Positions 1 to 6,500 of a stretch of DNA of 11,013 nt are shown here, piece by piece (the stretch's first letter is position 1; each line of letters starts with the position of its first letter). Source of the stretch: Clostridiales bacterium (lineage in GTDB: Bacteria > Bacillota > Clostridia > Saccharofermentanales > Saccharofermentanaceae); contig JAGAFH010000203.1 in NCBI GenBank assembly GCA_017612755.1, forward strand, positions 1 through 11,013. Direction: 5' to 3'. Both the position numbers and the translations under genes were made by a program. The notes beneath the pieces were generated by a model. That model saw only the letters and a list, made by a program, of their open reading frames with translations, searched no databases and was not told the origin of the DNA.

Positions 1-1236
1 AACGACGGAACAGGTGTTCTCGTTGGACTTACGGAAGTCGGCGAAGTAATGAGCTATATCGTGGATGATGCAGAGAGAGTTCCTGTTGAAGGAAAGCTCT
101 TCTACCAGGGTTATGAGATCAAGGACCTGGTAAACGGATTCTACGGTAAGAGATTCGGTTTTGAGGAGATCGCTTACCTTCTTATGATGGGAGATCTTCC
201 TACCCAGTCCCAGCTCTCCGAGTTCACGGACCTTCTTTCTGCCAGCAGGGATCTTCCTGCCGGATTTACTGAAGATATGATCTTAAAGGCTCCCAGCCCT
301 GACGTAATGAACAAGCTGGCAAGATCGGTACTGGCCCTTTATTCCTATGACGACAATCCCGATTCCATCAAGCTTGAAAATGTTGTAAGACAGTGCGTTG
401 AACTTATCGCAAGATTCCCCGTACTCATCTCCTACGGATATATGGCAAGAAGGCACTATGTTGAGCATCAGAGCCTTTTCCTTCACGATCCCATTCCTGA
501 GTACAGAACAGCAGAGAATATCCTTCACCTTATAAGACCTGACGGAAAGTTCACAGAGCTGGAGGCAAGGATCCTTGACCTGGCACTGGTACTTCACGCT
601 GAGCACGGCGGTGGTAACAACTCCTCTTTCGTTACCCATGCTGTTTCCTCTACAGGTTCTGATACATATGCCGTTATCGCAGCTGCTGTCGGATCCCTTA
701 AAGGTCCCCAGCACGGCGGAGCTTCCAACAAGGCTTACGGCATGATGAAGGAACTTAGGGAGTCTGTTGACGACTGGAAGGATGAGGACAAGATCAGAAA
801 GTATCTGACAAAGATCTTGAAGAAGGAAGCTTTCGACAGATCCGGACTTATCTATGGTATCGGCCACGCTGTCTATACTCTTTCCGATCCCAGGACGAAG
901 CTTCTTACAAAGTATGCCGAAGAACTGGCTGCCGACAAGGGTCAGGAAGATGTCCTTGAACTTTATAAGACAGTTGAAAGGATCGCTCCCGATGTCTTCC
1001 ATGAGGTCAAGAAGAATGACAAGATCGTCTGCGCAAATGTTGACTATTATGCAGGCTTCATATACTCCATGCTGGGTATCCCCCCGGAGCTTTTCACACC
1101 TCTCTTTGCCTGCGGAAGGATCGCAGGATGGTCCGCCCACAGGATCGAGGAACTTGTATCAGGAGGAAGGATCATAAGGCCCGCTTACAAGAATGTCAAT
1201 AAGAGAAGGGAATACCCCGACATAAGCGAAAGATGA
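1..1236 (+). CDS. gltA: Citrate synthase, 5'-truncated by the window edge
   Basis: Condenses oxaloacetate and acetyl-CoA to citrate in the cytoplasm, the entry step of the TCA cycle and of glutamate synthesis. The reading frame is open from base 1. The residues before the first in-window ATG at 49 (NDGTGVLVGLTEVGEV) fit the conserved N-terminal part of the clostridial enzyme, so the true start lies upstream and the ATG at 49 is internal. About 411 residues are visible; the family is usually around 430-455. The three catalytic residues are present: His in GPQHGGA (codon 712-714), His in GIGHAVY (865-867) and Asp in NVDYYAG (1042-1044). The C-terminal FACGRIAGWSAHRIEE block is also conserved. 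The gene ends with TGA 18 bases before a strong terminator, so it is the last gene of its transcript. A 2-methylcitrate synthase cannot be fully excluded by sequence alone, but nothing nearby suggests propionate metabolism. Confidence 0.95.
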   Translation, partial: NDGTGVLVGLTEVGEVMSYIVDDAERVPVEGKLFYQGYEIKDLVNGFYGKRFGFEEIAYLLMMGDLPTQSQLSEFTDLLSASRDLPAGFTEDMILKAPSPDVMNKLARSVLALYSYDDNPDSIKLENVVRQCVELIARFPVLISYGYMARRHYVEHQSLFLHDPIPEYRTAENILHLIRPDGKFTELEARILDLALVLHAEHGGGNNSSFVTHAVSSTGSDTYAVIAAAVGSLKGPQHGGASNKAYGMMKELRESVDDWKDEDKIRKYLTKILKKEAFDRSGLIYGIGHAVYTLSDPRTKLLTKYAEELAADKGQEDVLELYKTVERIAPDVFHEVKKNDKIVCANVDYYAGFIYSMLGIPPELFTPLFACGRIAGWSAHRIEELVSGGRIIRPAYKNVNKRREYPDISER

Positions 1237-1254
1237 TCATCAGGATCTGAATAC

Positions 1255-1288
1255 AAAAAAGCTCCGCATCACTGCGGAGCTTTTCTTT
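1255..1288. terminator. Bidirectional rho-independent terminator
   Basis: A perfect stem pairs GCTCCGCA (1261-1268) with TGCGGAGC (1273-1280) around a TCAC loop. It is extended by flanking A and T runs (AAAAAA at 1255-1260, TTTTCTTT at 1281-1288). Read on the + strand it ends the citrate synthase transcript. Read on the - strand it has an uninterrupted six-T tract and lies about 16 bases beyond the TAG stop of the convergent CPBP gene. It therefore probably serves both genes. Confidence 0.92.
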
Positions 1289-1304
1289 GCATATTGCGGT
1301 CTGT

Positions 1305-2354
1305 CTATACTGAAGGAGCGATTATCTTGATGGTGCCTTCCTCGGCTTCCATCATCTGCTCCATTATCTGATCGTACTGCTCCTGATACTCGGGAGAGGG
1401 GATCACGTATTTGAACATAAGGAACATACCTGATGCCAGCATGATGCCCGATATGACCGTTGCTGCCACAAAGCGTATGGTCAGCTGGTTCGATCTTTTG
1501 ACCTTGGCTGCTCTGTCCGCATTCTTGGGAAGCTTTTCCTGGAAGAGGGTCATTCCCAAAGCTATCATTACAGGTGCCGCAAATCCCAGGATCAGATAGG
1601 ATGAAATAAGCTGAAGTCCCATAGCCCTGTCGAAGTTTGAATATGATTCCACAGCTACATCTACTGCATCACTTCCGTAGATAAGAGAAGAGAGGTTGGC
1701 CAGCAGGGTGCTGAAAGCATTATTTACAAAGTGAAGGAGCATGGGATATATCATATTGTCGGTCTTTACCATTACATATGTAAGGGCAGCTCCCAGCACA
1801 GCTGTTGTGAGGAAACGGACAGGATCCAAGTGGAAGATTCCGAAGAAGATTCCCATTACGAGTACTATTACCCAGTCTTTGCCCTTGAGGGATCTGAAGT
1901 GGGAAAGGACTGCTCCTCTCTCGATGGCTTCCTCACAGAAGGGAGGCATGCATGCAACGACCAGGAAAGAGATCACTGCTGCCAGGACCGAATCTCCTAT
2001 CAGGAACTCATGTAATCCGGTCACTGTATCTCCAAGAAGTTTCGGGAAAAGGAAACTGGAGATACCAAGGCCCAGTAATCCGAACAAAAGGCCTCCTACC
2101 CAGATGAAGAAAGTTGCGGCAAGATGTCTGCCTCTGGGCTTTTTGATGGGGAATACTTCCTTCAGAGGGGTCTTCTTTATAAGTGCATAAGCAACAGCGA
2201 CAATGAGGAACATGAGCTCTGTAGCCACAAGACCGATCATTCCCCAGTAGACCTGCATCTGGAATCCTACAAACAGGAGAAGTGCAATACAGGCTACCTG
2301 TAAGATCACGCCCTTCCAGATCTGCCATTTTTTCTGAGTAGATAATTCATTCAT
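1305..2354 (-). CDS. CPBP family intramembrane metalloprotease (CAAX protease-like, Abi/Rce1 type)
   Basis: A 349-residue polytopic membrane protein with hydrophobic segments at about residues 15-32, 39-60, 79-104, 122-138, 160-176, 183-212, 247-269 and 293-316. The three family motifs are present in order: EExxxR (E141, E142, R146 in CEEAIERG), FxxxH (F171-H175) and HxxxN (H208 with N211/N212 in HFVNN). In this family the Glu and His residues coordinate a catalytic metal inside the membrane, so an active glutamic-type or metallo-protease is predicted. The bacterial substrate is unknown; roles proposed for relatives include peptide maturation and bacteriocin self-immunity. The region after the last membrane segment (about 318-340) is acidic and rich in Glu and Gln. 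The start is supported by GGAGGG at 2363-2368, 8 bases upstream. It appears monocistronic, divergent from ispG and convergent with citrate synthase. No bacteriocin or immunity partner is visible nearby. Confidence 0.9.
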   Translation of the reverse strand: MNELSTQKKWQIWKGVILQVACIALLLFVGFQMQVYWGMIGLVATELMFLIVAVAYALIKKTPLKEVFPIKKPRGRHLAATFFIWVGGLLFGLLGLGISSFLFPKLLGDTVTGLHEFLIGDSVLAAVISFLVVACMPPFCEEAIERGAVLSHFRSLKGKDWVIVLVMGIFFGIFHLDPVRFLTTAVLGAALTYVMVKTDNMIYPMLLHFVNNAFSTLLANLSSLIYGSDAVDVAVESYSNFDRAMGLQLISSYLILGFAAPVMIALGMTLFQEKLPKNADRAAKVKRSNQLTIRFVAATVISGIMLASGMFLMFKYVIPSPEYQEQYDQIMEQMMEAEEGTIKIIAPSV

Positions 2355-2439
2355 ATAACTAACCCTCCATGATTATCTGAGCATATTTTACACATACGTA
2401 GTAAAGAGGACTTCTTTTTAAGTTTAAGAAATATTAAAG

Positions 2440-2470
2440 ATTACAATTTTACTCCCCGGGAAATTGTAAT
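2440..2470. repeat. Perfect 10-bp inverted repeat in the divergent intergenic region, possible operator
   Basis: ATTACAATTT (2440-2449) is exactly complementary to AAATTGTAAT (2461-2470) across an 11-base spacer, TACTCCCCGGG. The arm centres are 21 bases apart, two helical turns, which suits a dimeric regulator binding one face of the DNA. It lies 57 bases before the ispG start and 85 bases before the CPBP start, so it could act on either gene. The AT-rich stem lacks a following T-run, so a terminator is unlikely. No regulator family is recognised from the arms, and no convincing -35/-10 pair was found around it. The dyad itself is certain; the role is a guess. Confidence 0.45.
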
Positions 2471-2527
2471 AAAGGAAATAAATATGTAGTGATAGACTAT
2501 TAATACGCACCAAGACGGAGGTTAAAA

Positions 2528-3583
2528 ATGACAAAGGCGATCACCATCGGAAATACGGTCATAGGCGGGGGAAATCCCGTAAGAGTCCAGTCCATGAACA
2601 ATACTGATACCAGGGATGCCAGAGCAACGCTGGAGCAGATCAGAAGACTTGCTGAAGCAGGCTGCGACATCACAAGAGTTGCCATTCCCGACATGGAAGC
2701 GGCCCAGGCTCTGAAGGTCATCACTAAAGAGTCACCTATCCCTGTGGTAGCCGACATTCATTTTGATTACCGTCTTGCCATAGAAGCAGCAAAGAACGGC
2801 GCCTCCAAGATAAGGATCAACCCCGGAAATATTGGCGGGGAAGATAAGGTCCGGGCGGTTGCCGATATCTGTAAGGAAAGAGGCATTCCCATCAGGGTAG
2901 GAGTCAACTCCGGTTCCATCGACAGAAAGCTGGTGGAGCAGTATGGAGGCGTCTGTGCCGAGAATATGACCTTAAGCGCTTTAAATGCTGTAAAGATGCT
3001 GGAAGATGTGGACTTCGGGGATATTGTTATCAGTATCAAGTCTTCAAGTCCTAAGCTGACGATCGATACATACAGGACCCTTTCTTCCAAATGTGATTAT
3101 CCCCTTCATGTGGGAGTTACGGAAGCAGGTACCCTGAGGGAGGGAATGATCAAGTCTGCTGTAGGTATCGGAGCCCTTTTGGCGGAAGGTATCGGAGATA
3201 CTATCAGGGTATCCCTTACGGGCGATCCCGTGGATGAAGTCCGTGCGGGCATAAGCATCCTGAAAGCCCTGGATCTGCGGAAGGGCGGAATAACATTTAT
3301 TTCATGTCCCACCTGCGGAAGGACCCAGGTGCCCCTGATCGAACTGGCATCTGAGATCGAGAGAAGGATCTGCGATCTCCCTTATGATCTCAAGGTGGCC
3401 ATCATGGGATGCGTAGTAAACGGCCCCGGTGAAGCAAGAGAGGCCGATATAGGTCTTGCCGGAGGCAAAGATGAATTCCTTATGTTCCGCAAGGGTGAGA
3501 CAGTAAGAAAACTCCCTGCGGCAACAGCTGTAGACGAGTTCGTCGAAGAAGTCAAAAAACTGGGTAAAGAGAGTTCTAACTGA
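2528..3583 (+). CDS. ispG: 4-hydroxy-3-methylbut-2-enyl diphosphate synthase (flavodoxin), IspG/GcpE
   Basis: Converts 2-C-methyl-D-erythritol 2,4-cyclodiphosphate to HMBPP, the next-to-last step of the MEP isoprenoid pathway, with a [4Fe-4S] cluster and an external reductant. The 351 residues match the usual short bacterial form. The TIM-barrel part starts with PVRVQSMNNTDTRD (17-30) and includes the VADIHFDYRLA block (74-84) and KIRINPGNIG (94-103). The cluster ligands are visible as C260 and C263 (CPTCGRT) and C295 (GCVVNGPGE), with the fourth, glutamate ligand at E302. The start is fixed by GGAGG at 2517-2521, 6 bases upstream of ATG. It heads a tight + strand array, with polC starting 3 bases after its stop. 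In many Firmicutes ispG follows dxr and rseP and precedes polC; here the polC link is kept, but the upstream neighbour is a divergent protease gene. Confidence 0.97.
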   Translation: MTKAITIGNTVIGGGNPVRVQSMNNTDTRDARATLEQIRRLAEAGCDITRVAIPDMEAAQALKVITKESPIPVVADIHFDYRLAIEAAKNGASKIRINPGNIGGEDKVRAVADICKERGIPIRVGVNSGSIDRKLVEQYGGVCAENMTLSALNAVKMLEDVDFGDIVISIKSSSPKLTIDTYRTLSSKCDYPLHVGVTEAGTLREGMIKSAVGIGALLAEGIGDTIRVSLTGDPVDEVRAGISILKALDLRKGGITFISCPTCGRTQVPLIELASEIERRICDLPYDLKVAIMGCVVNGPGEAREADIGLAGGKDEFLMFRKGETVRKLPAATAVDEFVEEVKKLGKESSN

Positions 3584-3586
3584 CAT

Positions 3587-6500
3587 ATGATCAGAACGGC
3601 AAAAGTTTTCAATATCTCAAGTGATCTGATCGAGGGGCTTGAGGATGTCAGAGTCGACAAAATTGACTTTTATCCCGACAAAAAGACAATAGGTCTTCTT
3701 ATGTCCGGGATCGGTTCGATTGCGCCTGAAAACAAGTTCTCTGCTGTCATCAGGCATATAGAGGAGGTAACGGGTTTTACCTGCCGCGTCCTGTTTTCTG
3801 ACGTGGTAAGAGAGGATCTGGGGAAATACCTTTCCTCCCTTAAGGATTTCATCCTGGGAAAGCTTTCTTCTGAAGATAAGGAATTTTCCTATTATGACCA
3901 GTGTGACCTGGAAACATCAGATGACAACAGGACCCTCATCGTAAGATTTAATTCCGTCTATGCCCCTTTCATCGATGATGCAGCCGGGGAACGAGTAGGC
4001 AAGTATGCCGTAAATCTCGTAGAGACAGTATTTAACATAAGCATGGATGGTTCTGAGTTTACATATACCGACGATATTCCTGACAGGATGGAGGCTCCCG
4101 AGGTGCCTCCCTGCGAAGAAGAACCGGTGGATGATTACTACACCTACGCTCCCGTGATCCCTGAAGAACTTCTGGAAGCTGCTATGAAAGCATCTGATGC
4201 TTCAAAGAAAAAAGAAGAGGAGCCTAAAGAGGAAAAGGTCAACAAGGACTCCTGGGAATATAAGGCTAAGGAACAGCAGAAAGCTGTCAGGGAGGAAGGC
4301 CGGGAAACCACCTACAGAAGAGCTGCCAATGCAGAGTCCATCGTGGGAAAAGTCCAGAGCGGTATCGGAATCACCAATATCTCTGAAGTGAATATGGGCG
4401 AAAGGCTCATTAACGTAGTGGGTAAGATAACACTTACTGACGATCTGAAACTGAGTAAATCGGGAAAGACGGTAATAGCTAATTTCAATATCATAGATAA
4501 GACCGGCGGCATCACTGCCTTTATGTTCCTGAAGCCCAGTGAGGCAGATACCTTCCAGGGCAAGTTTAAAAAAGGCGGATATGCGGGCTTTCAGGGTGAG
4601 CCTGTCTTTAACAAGAGCGAACTTGGCATCAAGGTAACCGGTATCTTTGAGGCGGAGAAACCGCCCCAGCGCCAGGACCTTTCTGCCATGAAGAGGGTAG
4701 AGCTTCATGTCCACTCCAAGATGAGTGAGAAGGACGCCGTAAGTGATCCCGACAAGATAATGAAACTGGCCGCCAGATTCGGCCATAAGGCCTGTGCCAT
4801 CACAGACCACGGCGTTGTCCAGGGATTCCCTGAAGTTTACAGGACAGCTATGGGCCTTAAGGTCGGTGATACAGACGAGCCCTTTAAGTCCATCCTGGGA
4901 TGTGAGGGCTACCTGGTAGACGACGGTCCTACCATCTTCTATAACCTTCCCTACGAAAGGGAAAATGTAAGACATGTAGGGGAATTTGTATCTGTGTCCA
5001 TAAGGACCACAGGTGATGATTCCTGTGAAGATCTGATCACCCATATCGCGGCTTCCAAATACAGATTAAAAGGATATAAGGCTGTAAGGGTCCCTGCTGA
5101 AGGCGAGTCTGATGAAGAGGCAAAGGAATTTGCCTCCAAGGATATCGACAGAAGTCTCTGGACAGAAGAAGAGATCCCGGAGGAACTGCGTGATTCCCAT
5201 ATCACCATCACTCCTTTTGAGGTCACCAGATCTGAAAGCCACATCATCAATATTGAGCAGGATGTTAACTGCGAATGCGCTGAAGATGACAGGGAAGTAG
5301 TTCCCGGGGAAGCCGTCTATGAGAAGGTGGCAGATTTCTATACGGAAGTGAAAGATGAGATCTATAAAGGACAGGGAGAACCCTGCGAGTCCTACTTTAT
5401 CGCAGGAGAGCTTCTGGAATTCATCGGAGGCGCCTATATCACCGGTCCCAACATCTTTAACACCCTTCACTTCTTAAGACGTGCCGGATACGGTATCAAT
5501 ATCGAGGAGCACAAGTACTACAGATATAAATATCTGATGCCTGCCATCAGTGTGGAAGATATCATCAGATATTCCTATGGGGGCAATAAGCCTGAAACCT
5601 GCTGCAACTCTTCAGGAAATGACCTTCTTGATGAGTGCTATGACAGCGCTTCTATAGTCATTGATTACCTGACCCGTCAGGAGACCTTAGACCCGGTGGA
5701 ACTCAATTCTGCCATCGGTCATCTGTCCGAGGAGGATATCAAGGCGAGAAAGAATATGGTCTACCATATCATCTATCTCGTCAGGAACAACCTGGGTCTT
5801 TATAACCTTTACAGACTAGTATCTGAGGCCCATCTTCATTATTACTCCTTCAGGCCCAGGACACCTAAGAGCCTTCTTAAGTATTACTCCAGTTCCATCA
5901 TCGTAGGCGGTGCCTGCGAAAGAGGTGAGATCTACAGGGAAGTGCTGAAGGTCTACAAGGAGTGTGGTAAGTATCCTGAAAAGACAAAGAAGGAGCTTCT
6001 TGAAAGGCAGAGTATCAAGGATATACTGAGCCTTTATGACTACATAGAGATCCAGCCTCTCTGTAATAACATGTTCATGACCCGTCAGGATCCTGCGAAG
6101 TCCGATACGGGGAATGTGCCTCTTGATGCAAATGATATAAGGATCATCAATGAGCTTCTCGTCTGGCTGGCTGACAGCTACAACATGATGTGTGTCGCTA
6201 CCACTGACTCCCACTTCCTTGAGAAGGAAGACGGTATGTACAGAAAGACTATCCTGGAGTTCCTTGGATTCTCCGATGCGGATATGCAGAGTGATCTTTA
6301 CTTCAGGACCACTGATGAGATGCTGGAGGAGTTCTCCTATCTTGGTGAAGAGAGGGCTTTTGAAGTAGTCGTTAAGAATACTAACCTGATCGCTGACAAG
6401 ATCGAGTATGGTATAAAGCCCTTCCCGGACGGCACATATCCTCCTATCGTAAGAAGGTCACCTCTTGATGTAAGAGATATTGCCTTCACCAGGGCCAACA

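Noticed and set aside
283..1140. Long open frame (285 codons) antisense to citrate synthase
   Set aside because: It lies wholly inside a well-conserved gene, has no ribosome binding site or recognisable domain, and its composition mirrors the codon bias of the sense strand.
49..1236. Citrate synthase starting at the ATG at 49
   Set aside because: The frame is open to base 1 and the upstream residues NDGTGVLVGLTEVGEV fit the conserved N-terminal part of the enzyme, so this ATG is internal and the gene is truncated by the window.
1741..2190. Forward-strand open frame opposite the CPBP protease gene
   Set aside because: The minus-strand gene has all three catalytic motifs and a good ribosome binding site, while this frame is basic and low in recognisable structure.
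2440..2470. The intergenic inverted repeat as a terminator
   Set aside because: The stem is AT-rich with an 11-base loop, neither side has a T-run, and no gene ends next to it on either strand.
4202..5044. Antisense open frame (280 codons) over the PolC linker, OB and PHP region
   Set aside because: A shadow of polC. The apparent runs of Leu and Phe at its end are the complement of the Lys/Glu-rich linker codons, not a membrane protein.
4982..5680. Frameshift or sequencing error as the cause of the lost exonuclease motifs
   Set aside because: The frame continues unbroken through the region, residual motif landmarks (TTG, FL, YDxA) are in the right order and frame, and the substitutions are separate codon changes at scattered sites.
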